Shown here in pieces: positions 52,686-60,920 of a DNA stretch of 64,000 bases. How positions within the stretch are numbered: the first letter of the stretch is position 1; every line of letters begins with the position of its first letter. The DNA comes from Chitinophagaceae bacterium (GTDB lineage: Bacteria; Bacteroidota; Bacteroidia; Chitinophagales; UBA10324). Where the stretch lies: NCBI GenBank assembly GCA_016717285.1, contig JADKFU010000004.1, positions 620,001-684,000 on the forward strand. The letters are read 5' to 3'. The position numbers were made by a program, and so were the translations under genes. A model generated the notes under the pieces. It had not been told where the DNA came from. It was given only the letters and a program-made list of their open reading frames with translations, and ran no database searches.

Positions 52686-54203
52686 ATGTACGACATTCTG
52701 CAATTGAACGAGATGCTCGTTCCAGAACTCAAAGACGTTGCCGAGAGTCTGAAGATTGAAAATTATCACAAGCTCCCCAAGCAGGAACTTGTCTATAAGA
52801 TCCTGGATAAACAGGCCATTGCTCCTGAAGTTGCCAAAGAAGCATCAGAAGAGGCAAAACCCAAAGTGCGTAAAAGAAAAATAAATGTTGCTTCAGAGGA
52901 ACCTGTTTCCCGGGAACCTGAAGTAATTACGATGCCGGATCCTGTACCGGAAGCTCCTGTTACAGTTGCTGAAACAGAAGAGTCGCCATTGTCCAAGGAA
53001 GAAAAAATGGAAGAAGCGATCCGTTATGAAAAGAATGGGCAATTCCAGCGCCTTCCTTTCCGAAAAGAAGCCGCTTTTAATGTTGACCTGGATGGAATGG
53101 TAGATGGTGAAGGTGTTTTGGAAATCATGAGTGATGGCTATGGATTTCTTCGTTCATCAGACTACAACTATCTTTCTTCACCTGATGATATTTATGTTTC
53201 TCCATCTCAGATAAAACTATTCGGTATCAAAACCGGTGACACGGTTACGGGTTCTGTTCGTCCGCCAAAAGAAGGGGAGAAATATTTTGCTCTCCTGAAG
53301 GTTGAGTCCATCAATGGAAAGAAACCTGAAGAAGTTCGCGACAGAGTGCCGTTTGATTATCTGACACCACTTTTCCCGAATGAGAAATTAGACCTCTTTC
53401 TTGAACCAAACGATTACTCAACCAGGGTGATTGATCTTTTCACGCCTATTGGAAAGGGACAGCGCGGCTTGATTGTTTCGCAACCGAAAACCGGTAAAAC
53501 CATGCTGTTAAAAGCGGTGGCCAATGCCATAGCGAAGAATCACCCTGAAGTGTATCTCATCGTGTTACTCGTAGATGAGCGACCAGAGGAAGTAACAGAC
53601 ATGGAACGGAGTGTGCGTGCTGAAGTAATTGCATCCACCTTCGATGAACCTGCAGAAAAGCATGTAAAAGTTGCCGCCATAGTTTTGGAAAAAGCCAAGA
53701 GAATGGTGGAATGTGGAAACGATGTGGTGATTTTGCTGGATTCCATTACACGTCTTGCACGCGCTCACAATACCGTTTCTCCAGCTTCCGGTAAAGTATT
53801 ATCCGGTGGTGTGGAAGCCAATGCTTTGCACAAGCCCAAGCAGTTTTTTGGCGCAGCAAGAAATATTGAGAATGGAGGTTCCTTAACCATTCTGGCAACA
53901 GCCCTTATTGATACAGGTTCAAAAATGGATGAAGTGATCTTTGAAGAATTCAAAGGAACAGGTAACATGGAGCTGCAGCTTGACCGTAAACTTTCGAACA
54001 AACGGATTTTCCCTGCGGTAGATGTTACTGCTTCCAGCACACGGCGCGAAGATTTGTTGCTTGATCGTGAAATGTTGCAGCGCATGTGGATCCTTCGTAA
54101 TCACCTGGCCGATATGACGAGTGAAGAAGCGATGAAATTCCTGCTCGATAGGATGAAAGGTACAAAGTCGAATGAAGAGTTCCTGATTTCGATGAATGCT
54201 TAA
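52686..54203 (+). CDS. rho: Transcription termination factor Rho
   Basis: Encodes 505 residues. A SAP-like N-terminal domain (1-45) is followed by a variable charged insert (about 55-120), a cold-shock RNA-binding domain ('GVLEIMSDGYGFLRSSDYNY', 'DDIYVSPSQIKLFGIKTGD') and the RecA-like ATPase with Walker A 'QPKTGKTMLL', 'LLVDERPEEVTDM' and Walker B 'VVILLDSITRLARAHN'. The insert between SAP and RNA-binding domains is common in Bacteroidota. The 150-base leader may support autoregulation. Confidence 0.97.
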   Translation: MYDILQLNEMLVPELKDVAESLKIENYHKLPKQELVYKILDKQAIAPEVAKEASEEAKPKVRKRKINVASEEPVSREPEVITMPDPVPEAPVTVAETEESPLSKEEKMEEAIRYEKNGQFQRLPFRKEAAFNVDLDGMVDGEGVLEIMSDGYGFLRSSDYNYLSSPDDIYVSPSQIKLFGIKTGDTVTGSVRPPKEGEKYFALLKVESINGKKPEEVRDRVPFDYLTPLFPNEKLDLFLEPNDYSTRVIDLFTPIGKGQRGLIVSQPKTGKTMLLKAVANAIAKNHPEVYLIVLLVDERPEEVTDMERSVRAEVIASTFDEPAEKHVKVAAIVLEKAKRMVECGNDVVILLDSITRLARAHNTVSPASGKVLSGGVEANALHKPKQFFGAARNIENGGSLTILATALIDTGSKMDEVIFEEFKGTGNMELQLDRKLSNKRIFPAVDVTASSTRREDLLLDREMLQRMWILRNHLADMTSEEAMKFLLDRMKGTKSNEEFLISMNA

Positions 54204-54391
54204 AGAGAAGTGAGAAGTGAGTAGCGGGTAGTTGGTCTTTCGTCTTTTCGTCTTAAGTCTTTTATTCTTAGACAGTTAACAGTGGGTCGATTAGCTTTTA
54301 AATGATCACTTAGTTTAATTTTCCGGAATTTGATTCCATAATTTGAGAATAAGGTGCTATTTTCGCACCCCTTAAAAGAAATAACCGAGTC

Positions 54392-54547
54392 ATGAAGAGA
54401 ACGTATCAACCGTCCACCACCAAGCGCAAAAACAAACACGGTTTCCGCGAGCGCATGAAAAGCAAAGACGGCAGAGCCGTATTAAGCAGCCGCAGAAAGC
54501 AAGGCCGTAAGAAACTGACGGTTTCCGACGAAAAACGCCTGAAATAA
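54392..54547 (+). CDS. rpmH: 50S ribosomal protein L34
   Basis: Encodes 51 residues starting MKRTYQPSTTKRKNKHGF, then 'RERMKSKDGRAVLSSRRKQGRKKL', the complete L34 pattern with a short C-terminal extension 'TVSDEKRLK'. It starts the rpmH-rnpA-yidD gene order. TATTTTCG at 54358-54365 just upstream resembles a -7 promoter box, followed by a small hairpin (GGTGC / GCACC). Confidence 0.95.
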   Translation: MKRTYQPSTTKRKNKHGFRERMKSKDGRAVLSSRRKQGRKKLTVSDEKRLK

Positions 54548-54601
54548 TCCCGGAGATTTTCTAAAGTTCAAAACTTTGGAAGATATCTTTCCTGCAGCAA
54601 T

Positions 54602-55027
54602 GTGAAAGACGAAGCGTCATCTCCACTTCGATTTACCTTCAAAAAGGAAGAGCGGCTTTCCAGCAAGAAACTGATCGACGAACTGTTTAATAGCGGTTCG
54701 TCTTTTTATTTGTACCCTTTCAAAGTGCTCTCACTCACTACTTCAGCATCCGTTAATTCTCCCGTACAGGTGCTGATGGCTGTTTCTTCCAAAAATTTTC
54801 CAAAGGCAGTCGACCGCAACCGTCTTAAACGAATTACCAGAGAGGCATACCGGTTAAATAAAAGTCTGCTTCATGAAGCTCAAAATATCCCACAAAAGAA
54901 ACTGTTGGTGGCCTTTATCTATACCGGTAAGAAAATGGAGTCCTTTGAACTGATTCATCAAAAAATGACTGCTATACTTATTCGTCTTTCTCAAAGCAAT
55001 GCACCTGTTGGAAAAAATACTAAGTAG
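54602..55027 (+). CDS. rnpA: Ribonuclease P protein component
   Basis: Encodes 141 residues beginning at GTG. The ATG two bases earlier is immediately followed in its own frame by TGA, so it cannot be used. Core motifs: 'FTFKKEERLSSKKLIDELFNSG' (split), 'VLMAVSSKNFPKAVDRNRLKRITREAYR' with the RNR signature. It matures the 5' ends of tRNA with the RNase P RNA. It overlaps yidD by 29 bases. Confidence 0.95.
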   Translation: MKDEASSPLRFTFKKEERLSSKKLIDELFNSGSSFYLYPFKVLSLTTSASVNSPVQVLMAVSSKNFPKAVDRNRLKRITREAYRLNKSLLHEAQNIPQKKLLVAFIYTGKKMESFELIHQKMTAILIRLSQSNAPVGKNTK

Positions 55028-55229
55028 TTTTTTAATTGCCGTTGTGCGGTTTTATCAGCGTATCATTTCACCGTGGCTGATGCCGGTCTGCCGTTATACA
55101 CCCACCTGTTCCGAATATGCGGTACAAGCTATCATTAAATATGGCCCGTTCAAAGGTGGCTGGTTGGCGATAAAACGAATCGTAAGTTGTAATCCCTGGG
55201 GTGGACATGGCCATGATCCTGTACCGTGA
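54999..55229 (+). CDS. yidD: Membrane protein insertion efficiency factor YidD
   Basis: Encodes 76 residues. The family core 'FYQRIISPWLMPVCRYTPTCSEYAVQAI' (split by position) with its three cysteines and 'GGWLAIKRIVSCNPWGGHGHDPVP' is complete. It assists YidC-dependent insertion at the inner membrane. It is in the conserved rpmH-rnpA-yidD order. Confidence 0.95.
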   Translation: MHLLEKILSSFLIAVVRFYQRIISPWLMPVCRYTPTCSEYAVQAIIKYGPFKGGWLAIKRIVSCNPWGGHGHDPVP

Positions 55230-55409
55230 AAATTATCCTCTCCTGACTTTCTGCTATGATAAATGAATATCACTTGTCGTTGACATGGGCTCTTTCGTCT
55301 AAATGCGCCGGAGGTTAAATATTTTTCGCATAATTTCGTTTCTCGTAAATTTTTAGGTGTCTTGCCGGTAATCTGATGTCCGGTTATAATTTCAAATTTA
55401 ATTGGAACC

Positions 55410-57068
55410 ATGTTAAAGAAACTGAAAAAACCACTGCTGATTGCTGCCATTGCATTAACCGCAATAGTTCCCATTGCGGCAACTACCAATAGCTACTTTG
55501 AGATCTCTAAGAACCTCGACATTTTCGCCACACTTTATAAAGAAGTCAACACTTACTATGTAGATGATGTGGAACCTGCCAAGTTTATGCGTACAGGTAT
55601 CGACGCCATGCTTGAAACTCTTGACCCTTATACCAATTATATTTCTGAGGCTGATATTGAAGGATACCGCTTTCAAACCACCGGCAAATACGGTGGGATA
55701 GGAGCATTGATCCGAAAATCAGGTGACCTGATAGTTATTTCAGAACCCTATCAGAATTATCCGGCCAACAAAGCAGGTCTGCTGGCTGGCGATGTGATTA
55801 TTGAAGTAGATGGAAAAACTACCAAAGGAAAAGATGTGGATGATATCAGTAAAATTCTGAAAGGAACTCCGGGAACAGAAGTTAAACTGTTGATTCAGCG
55901 TCCGGGAGAAAAAAGTGAAATACTAAAAACACTGGAACGGGAAGAAATCAAAATCAGCAGTGTTTCTTATTCAGGCATGCTCAATAGCGATATCGGCTAT
56001 ATACGTCTCGATCAGTTTACTGAAGGTTGTGGCCAGGAAGTGGAAAATGCATTAAAGGAACTTAAAACAAAAAATCAATTGAAAGCCATCGTGCTGGATC
56101 TGAGAGGAAATCCGGGTGGCTTGTTGAATGAAGCAGTAAACGTATCCAACATATTTATTGATAAGGGAAATGAAATCGTAAGCACCCGTGGCAAAGTGAA
56201 GGAGTGGGATAAAGTATTTTATGCGATAGATGCAGCGGTGGATATTAAGATACCGCTCGCTATTCTCACCAATAGTGGTTCTGCTTCAGCTTCAGAAATT
56301 GTTTCAGGAACCATTCAGGATTATGATCGCGGCGTAATAGTAGGACAAAAAACATTTGGCAAAGGATTGGTTCAAACAACGCGTCCTCTGAGTTATGGAA
56401 CACAGCTAAAAGTTACAACAGCCCATTATTTCACTCCCAGCGGACGTTGCATTCAGGCGCTTGACTATGCGCACCGGAATGAAGATGGCAGTGTTGGTAA
56501 AATACCGGATTCCCTTAAAACAGCATTTAAAACAAAAAGCGGCAGAACTGTTTATGATGGTGGCGGTGTGGATCCTGATTTTAAGACCGAGGCTGAAAAA
56601 CTTGCCCCGATTGCTTTTAGTCTTGTTGACAAAGGTCTTGTGTTTGACTTTGCCACTCAGTACCGTTTAAAGCATCAGACGCTTGCAAAACCAATGGAGT
56701 TTCATCTTACGGATGCGGACTTTAATGAATTCATCGCTTATATCAGCGATAAAGAATATGATTACTCTACCAAGACAGAGGAAAAATTGAAAGCCTTGCA
56801 GGAGGCAGCGGAAAAGGAAGATTATTGGGAAGGAATTCATGATCAGTTTTCAGCGCTGAAAAATTCAATGATGCATGACAAAGAACATGATTTGCAAAAA
56901 AACAAAGCACAAATCATTGAATTGCTGGAAGAAGAAATTGCCAGCCGTTATTATTACAAAAACGGACGCCTTGAAGCAGGGCTGAAGAGTGATCCTGATG
57001 TGAAAAAAGCTATTGAAGTGCTGACCAATCAAGATGAATATAACAAGGCCCTCACTGCACAAAAATAA
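55410..57068 (+). CDS. ctpA: C-terminal processing peptidase, S41 family (CtpA-like)
   Basis: Encodes 552 residues. A signal anchor (about 5-27) leads into an N-terminal helical part ('LYKEVNTYYVDDVEP'), a PDZ domain at about 90-180 ('GIGALIRKSGDLIVISEPY') and the S41 catalytic core. The latter has 'VLDLRGNPGGLLNEAVN', nucleophile Ser in 'TNSGSASASEIVSG' and Lys in 'QKTFGKGLVQT'. A C-terminal helical extension of about 150 residues is typical in Bacteroidota. It follows yidD by 180 bp; a strong terminator ends the unit. Confidence 0.95.
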   Translation: MLKKLKKPLLIAAIALTAIVPIAATTNSYFEISKNLDIFATLYKEVNTYYVDDVEPAKFMRTGIDAMLETLDPYTNYISEADIEGYRFQTTGKYGGIGALIRKSGDLIVISEPYQNYPANKAGLLAGDVIIEVDGKTTKGKDVDDISKILKGTPGTEVKLLIQRPGEKSEILKTLEREEIKISSVSYSGMLNSDIGYIRLDQFTEGCGQEVENALKELKTKNQLKAIVLDLRGNPGGLLNEAVNVSNIFIDKGNEIVSTRGKVKEWDKVFYAIDAAVDIKIPLAILTNSGSASASEIVSGTIQDYDRGVIVGQKTFGKGLVQTTRPLSYGTQLKVTTAHYFTPSGRCIQALDYAHRNEDGSVGKIPDSLKTAFKTKSGRTVYDGGGVDPDFKTEAEKLAPIAFSLVDKGLVFDFATQYRLKHQTLAKPMEFHLTDADFNEFIAYISDKEYDYSTKTEEKLKALQEAAEKEDYWEGIHDQFSALKNSMMHDKEHDLQKNKAQIIELLEEEIASRYYYKNGRLEAGLKSDPDVKKAIEVLTNQDEYNKALTAQK

Positions 57069-57085
57069 ATGAGAAGTAGTTTTTT

Positions 57086-57122
57086 TTAAAAAGCTGCTGA
57101 AATTTTTCAGCAGCTTTTTTAT
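57086..57122 (+). terminator. Strong intrinsic terminator after ctpA
   Basis: AAAAAGCTGCTGAAA and TTTCAGCAGCTTTTT form a stem of up to about 14 pairs (57088-57119) with a T-run, 20 bases after the ctpA stop. The A/T flanks make it usable in both directions. Confidence 0.85.
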
Positions 57123-57248
57123 TGATAGCAACTACTGTTTTTTTAAATTTCTGCCCGTTCTGTCAGTGATAATTTAATTTTGTGTTGTATTATTTGATTT
57201 GCCTGAAAAAATAATTGTCTTTTAACTAAAAATAAACGATCCATTGCC

Positions 57249-57518
57249 ATGCAAAAAAACACGGTCATCCTACTGTTTTTACTATCTTTTTCATTCAATT
57301 CAATATTTGCCGGACCGTCAGACTCCCTATTGGAGAATCATCTTAAAGAACACATTTACTTTCTCGCTTCCGACAAACTTGAAGGACGAAATACCGGTTC
57401 CAAAGGAGAGCAGGAAGCGTACAAGTATCTGATACGTCAATACAAATCATGGGGTCTGCTGCCCAAAGGTGAACAAGGATACCTGCAGTCATTCAACTTT
57501 ACGTATGGGAAAAAATGA
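57249..57518 (+). CDS. M28 peptidase, N-terminal fragment before a frameshift
   Basis: Encodes 89 residues: signal peptide (cleavage near 'NSIFAG'), then 'HLKEHIYFLASDKLEGRNTGSKGEQEAYKYLIRQY' (split), the N-terminal helical segment of M28 aminopeptidases. It ends at a TGA right after GGGAAAAAA. Reading one base back gives ATG-AGC and continues smoothly into the next frame ('...TYGKK' then 'MSGKNQLAING'). So this and the next entry are most likely one gene disrupted by a single-base change, or an assembly error in the A-run. Confidence 0.7.
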   Translation: MQKNTVILLFLLSFSFNSIFAGPSDSLLENHLKEHIYFLASDKLEGRNTGSKGEQEAYKYLIRQYKSWGLLPKGEQGYLQSFNFTYGKK

Positions 57519-58927
57519 GCGGCAAAAATCAATTGGCGATCAACGGAGTAACCATGAAGTTGAATGAAGATTTTTATCCTGTTAATGCATCCGGTAATGG
57601 CAAAGCTGAAGGTAAAATTGTGGATGTCGGGTTTGGAATTGTTGCTCCTGCTATAGGATATGACAGTTATAAAAATCTCTCCAATCTTAAAGGCAGCATT
57701 TATCTGATGGAATGCAGCACACCAGATGGTGACGATGCACATTCAAAATATGGTCCTTTTTCAGATTTGAAAACGAGGATCGAAAATGCGAAGAGCAAAG
57801 GCGCAATCGCGGTAATCTTGACGAATACGCTTTCGAATGCTGAAGATCTGAAAGCCAATCTTGATATCAATTCTCCAACAGCGGATCTTCCTGTGATCTT
57901 TATCAAATCAACAGCGCTTAAAAGCAACTGGCGCGCGGAATTTAATGTTGCTGAACTTTCAACAAATTTAGACAGGCTGACAATTACTGGTCATAACGTA
58001 GCGGCATTTATTGACAACGACGCTCCTCAAACAGTAGTGATTGGAGCGCATTTCGATCATTTAGGATATGGAGAATATGGCAATTCACTTTATCGTGGCG
58101 AGCCCGCCATTCATAACGGGGCTGATGATAACGCAAGTGGAACGGCCGGTGTATTGGAACTCGCCAGGTATTTTCAAACCAATGGCGTTAAAGAAAAAAG
58201 CAATTATTTGTTTTTGAATTTTTCAGGAGAGGAACTGGGATTGGTTGGGTCTAAGTATTGGGTGCAACATTCCACGATTGATACCTCATCAATAACGTAT
58301 ATGGTAAATATGGATATGATAGGACGTTACAATGGTGAAAAGGGAATGGAGATAAGTGGCCTGGGCACTTCTCCTGATGCATTTAATTTTATCAGAACGC
58401 TTGCGTTCAAGGATCTTAAATTCAAATTGGGAGAAAACGGAACCGGACCATCTGATCATACTTCTTTCTATTATGCAAATATCCCGGTGTTAAATTTTTT
58501 CACCGGCACACATGAAGATTATCATAAACCCACAGATGACGCAGACAAAATTAATTATACGGCCGAGGCGTCAATTGTACAACTCATTGAGTCTATTGTG
58601 CTTGACCTGGACAATACAGGGCCACTTCCTTTTTTAAAAACAAAGGAAACAGACAACAGCGATATTCCACAGTTTAAGGTGAGGCTGGGGATTATTCCTG
58701 ACTATCTTTATGATGGAACAGGCTTGCGTGTTGATGGAGTTGATGAAGGAAAAACGGCAGCGATGGCAGGAATCAAGAAGGGAGACATCATTCTCGCAAT
58801 TGGAGATTATCAGGTCGCTGACATCATGGCATATATGAAAGCGCTTGCTGCTTTTCAAAAAGGTGACATTACTACTATTATTGTAAAGCGGGGAGATGTG
58901 AATGTGGAATTAAAAGCTACTTTTTAA
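57515..58927 (+). CDS. M28 family zinc aminopeptidase, main part after a frameshift
   Basis: Encodes 470 residues in the frame one base back from the preceding fragment. It contains a PA-type insert ('VGFGIVAPAIGYDSYKNLSN'), then the M28 metal site: 'IGAHFDHLGYGE' (His), 'NGADDNASGTAGVLELARYF' (bridging Asp), 'NFSGEELGLVGS' (catalytic Glu pair), 'DMIGRYNG' and 'TGTHEDYHKPTDD' (last His). A C-terminal PDZ-like domain follows ('AAMAGIKKGDIILAIGDYQV'). All zinc ligands are present. Without the N-terminal fragment it has no signal peptide and would stay cytosolic. The start ATG overlaps the previous stop in ATGA. Confidence 0.85.
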   Translation: MSGKNQLAINGVTMKLNEDFYPVNASGNGKAEGKIVDVGFGIVAPAIGYDSYKNLSNLKGSIYLMECSTPDGDDAHSKYGPFSDLKTRIENAKSKGAIAVILTNTLSNAEDLKANLDINSPTADLPVIFIKSTALKSNWRAEFNVAELSTNLDRLTITGHNVAAFIDNDAPQTVVIGAHFDHLGYGEYGNSLYRGEPAIHNGADDNASGTAGVLELARYFQTNGVKEKSNYLFLNFSGEELGLVGSKYWVQHSTIDTSSITYMVNMDMIGRYNGEKGMEISGLGTSPDAFNFIRTLAFKDLKFKLGENGTGPSDHTSFYYANIPVLNFFTGTHEDYHKPTDDADKINYTAEASIVQLIESIVLDLDNTGPLPFLKTKETDNSDIPQFKVRLGIIPDYLYDGTGLRVDGVDEGKTAAMAGIKKGDIILAIGDYQVADIMAYMKALAAFQKGDITTIIVKRGDVNVELKATF

Positions 58928-59078
58928 GGGCATTCACAATTTCAGTTTATAATTATACAAGTGGGTATTATTTTATCTTTCTGTTTTTTATAAATTGATT
59001 TTTCAGTCGCTTTATGGTTTATCCATCAGGCTCAAAGAATCAAAATCATTCTCCATTAACAAAGGTTAGCGGACAATC

Positions 59079-59771
59079 ATGGCATCAACATTACTATTAC
59101 ATATTGAAACATCGTCTCCTGTTTGTTCTGTTGCCCTTAGCAGAAGCGGGACATTGATTGCATTGAAAGAGTTAGCAGGCAATGCCAATCATGCCGCCAT
59201 GCTTACCATGATAATAGATCAGTTAATGAATGAGTCAAAGATTGAAATGAAAGCATTGGACGGTATTGCTTTGAGTGCCGGTCCCGGTTCCTATACCGGA
59301 CTACGCATTGGAGCTGCCACAGCAAAGGGACTTTGTTTCGCCCTTGATAAGCCGTTAATTGCCGTTGATTCTTTACAGTCTCTGGCGGTTGGCATGAGCA
59401 GTATCCAAAAGAATTCAACACTGGTATTTTGCCCAACCATAGATGCCAGGAGAGATGAAATATATTATGGTTTATACCTTCAAGACGGCACTGTAATGCA
59501 GTCCTCCACAAACATTATTCTTACTGCTGATTTCATGAAGCGTCAATTGGTAGATAAAACAATTGTAATAGGAGGAAGCGGGGCAATAAAGTGCAAGAAG
59601 ATTGCAACGGATCGTCTTTTTCAAATTGATCTTTCAACCACTCCTTCTGCAACATGGATGATAAGGCTGGCAGAAAAGCAATTTGTGATGGGGAATTTCA
59701 GTGATCCTGTTTACTTTGAACCGAATTATATAAAACCAGCATTTATTTCAAGCTCCAGGGTTATTCTGTAA
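59079..59771 (+). CDS. tsaB: tRNA threonylcarbamoyladenosine biosynthesis protein TsaB
   Basis: Encodes 230 residues: 'LLHIETSSPVCSVALSRSG', 'LDGIALSAGPGSYTGLRIGAATAKGLCFALDKPL' (split), and 'PTIDARRDEIYYGLY'. This is the ASKHA-fold partner of TsaD in t6A37 synthesis of ANN-decoding tRNAs. Full length. It stands alone. Confidence 0.95.
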   Translation: MASTLLLHIETSSPVCSVALSRSGTLIALKELAGNANHAAMLTMIIDQLMNESKIEMKALDGIALSAGPGSYTGLRIGAATAKGLCFALDKPLIAVDSLQSLAVGMSSIQKNSTLVFCPTIDARRDEIYYGLYLQDGTVMQSSTNIILTADFMKRQLVDKTIVIGGSGAIKCKKIATDRLFQIDLSTTPSATWMIRLAEKQFVMGNFSDPVYFEPNYIKPAFISSSRVIL

Positions 59772-60021
59772 TTCAAATAGCCATTTTACCTGTAATCCTG
59801 TCACAACTATAATATTATCATATCACTTGATGATCGTTAACTGTAGCCTGTTCAGCCTCTAAATTTGCCTATTGAACATTAATTAAATCAATTTCAGATC
59901 TAATATATATTCACAACACCGTTATTTGCATTTTTAAAGAAAATATTAAAACCCTTCGGCATTGAATTTGTTAACCATATGTGCCTTTATTTTTTCTCAA
60001 CCTAATTAAACTTTTTTAAAC

Positions 60022-60369
60022 ATGGCTAAAGCAGTTCCTGAACTAACTCTCGTTTCAAAAAACGGAAGTTCAAAATCACCCGTAAAAATAGATTATAGCG
60101 CCCTGAAAAAGGCCGCTGGCGTACTTCGCGCAGTAAATCATAAACTCCGTCAATCGATGATCAAGATGTTAGAAGATCAGGGAAAAATGACGGTAACTGA
60201 AATCTATGTTAAGTTACGCCTTGAACAGTCAGTAGCATCACAACATCTTGCCATTCTGCGTAATGCTGATGTTGTTCAAACAGAACGCGACGGTAAGTTT
60301 ATCTACTATTCATTAAATGAGGATCGCATTGCTGAACTGGCTGATCTTGTAGAAGAACTTGCGAATTAA
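60022..60369 (+). CDS. ArsR-family winged-helix repressor (first paralogue)
   Basis: Encodes 115 residues: an N-terminal tail of about 25 residues, then an ArsR winged helix with 'GVLRAVNHKLRQSMIKMLED', 'VTEIYVKLRLEQSVASQHLAILRNADVV' (recognition helix 'SVASQHLAILR') and wing 'TERDGKFIYYSL'. There is no cysteine, so neither arsenical/Zn-thiolate nor persulfide sensing of the SqrR/BigR type is likely. It is paralogous to the gene at 60564 and lies before a persulfide-dioxygenase/rhodanese gene. A terminator follows it directly. Confidence 0.9.
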   Translation: MAKAVPELTLVSKNGSSKSPVKIDYSALKKAAGVLRAVNHKLRQSMIKMLEDQGKMTVTEIYVKLRLEQSVASQHLAILRNADVVQTERDGKFIYYSLNEDRIAELADLVEELAN

Positions 60370-60386
60370 CTGATAACGGATTAACA

Positions 60387-60423
60387 AAAATCGGCTGTCC
60401 CCATATTCGGGCCGGCCGATTTT
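60387..60423 (+). terminator. Intrinsic terminator after the first ArsR gene
   Basis: AAAATCGGC (60387-60395) pairs with GCCGATTTT (60415-60423), with an inner CCC/GGG stem. It lies 18 bases after the ArsR stop, so the first ArsR gene is its own transcript. Confidence 0.7.
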
Positions 60424-60441
60424 GTTTATTATGACTCACCA

Positions 60442-60473
60442 AAAGGTAAAAAATATGTTTTTTTACTACCTTT
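60442..60473. promoter_or_regulatory. Long dyad upstream of the second ArsR gene
   Basis: AAAGGT with an A-run is mirrored by a T-run with ACCTTT, making a near-perfect 32-bp inverted repeat. It lies about 90 bp before the second ArsR gene and after the terminator, where an operator would be expected. A second, shorter dyad (ATAGT / ACTAT, 60494-60514) follows. Confidence 0.45.
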
Positions 60474-60563
60474 CAGCCGACGATTGAAAATTGATAGTAT
60501 TTTACCTAAACTATTTATGATTCTTTTCGTTATACGTGTGAATTTCAAAAACCAAAAAGACAA

Positions 60564-60860
60564 ATGGCTGAAACATTATTGCTTGATTACGCATTAGCAA
60601 AAAAGGGATTGAGCAGGATTAAGGCATTGGCACATCCTTTACGACTTTCCATTATTGCCTTTATCGATAAGAATGGAGAGATCAATGTAAATAAGATTTA
60701 CCGCTCGCTGAGACTGGAACAATCTATTACTTCGCAACATCTGAAAATACTTCGTACTGCTGAACTTGTAAAATATCGTAGGGATGGCAAGCGTATTTTC
60801 TATTCAATTCATTACGCTAATATTAAGCAACTCATGAACATCGTCAGAAAGTTCGATTAG
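60564..60860 (+). CDS. ArsR-family winged-helix repressor (second paralogue)
   Basis: Encodes 98 residues: 'RIKALAHPLRLSIIAFIDKNG', 'VNKIYRSLRLEQSITSQHLKILRTAELV' (split) and wing 'YRRDGKRIFYSIH'. It shares the 'LRLEQS(V/I)(A/T)SQHL' recognition region with the gene at 60022. It also has no cysteine. It is 60 bp before the MBL/rhodanese gene in the same direction, which it probably controls. Confidence 0.9.
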   Translation: MAETLLLDYALAKKGLSRIKALAHPLRLSIIAFIDKNGEINVNKIYRSLRLEQSITSQHLKILRTAELVKYRRDGKRIFYSIHYANIKQLMNIVRKFD

Positions 60861-60877
60861 AAAAAGTGATATCTTCG

Positions 60878-60915
60878 CGCAGGAAAACAGGCTTTAAAAT
60901 ACCTGTCATCCTGCG
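60878..60915. promoter_or_regulatory. Interrupted inverted repeat just before the MBL/rhodanese start codon
   Basis: Arms CGCAGGA-aa-ACAGG and CCTGT-ca-TCCTGCG pair over 12 positions with a 2-base internal mismatch and a 10-base AT-rich loop, ending five bases before the ATG at 60921. It could be an operator for the adjacent ArsR protein or an RNA hairpin covering the ribosome-binding region. Confidence 0.55.
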
Positions 60916-60920
60916 ATCTC

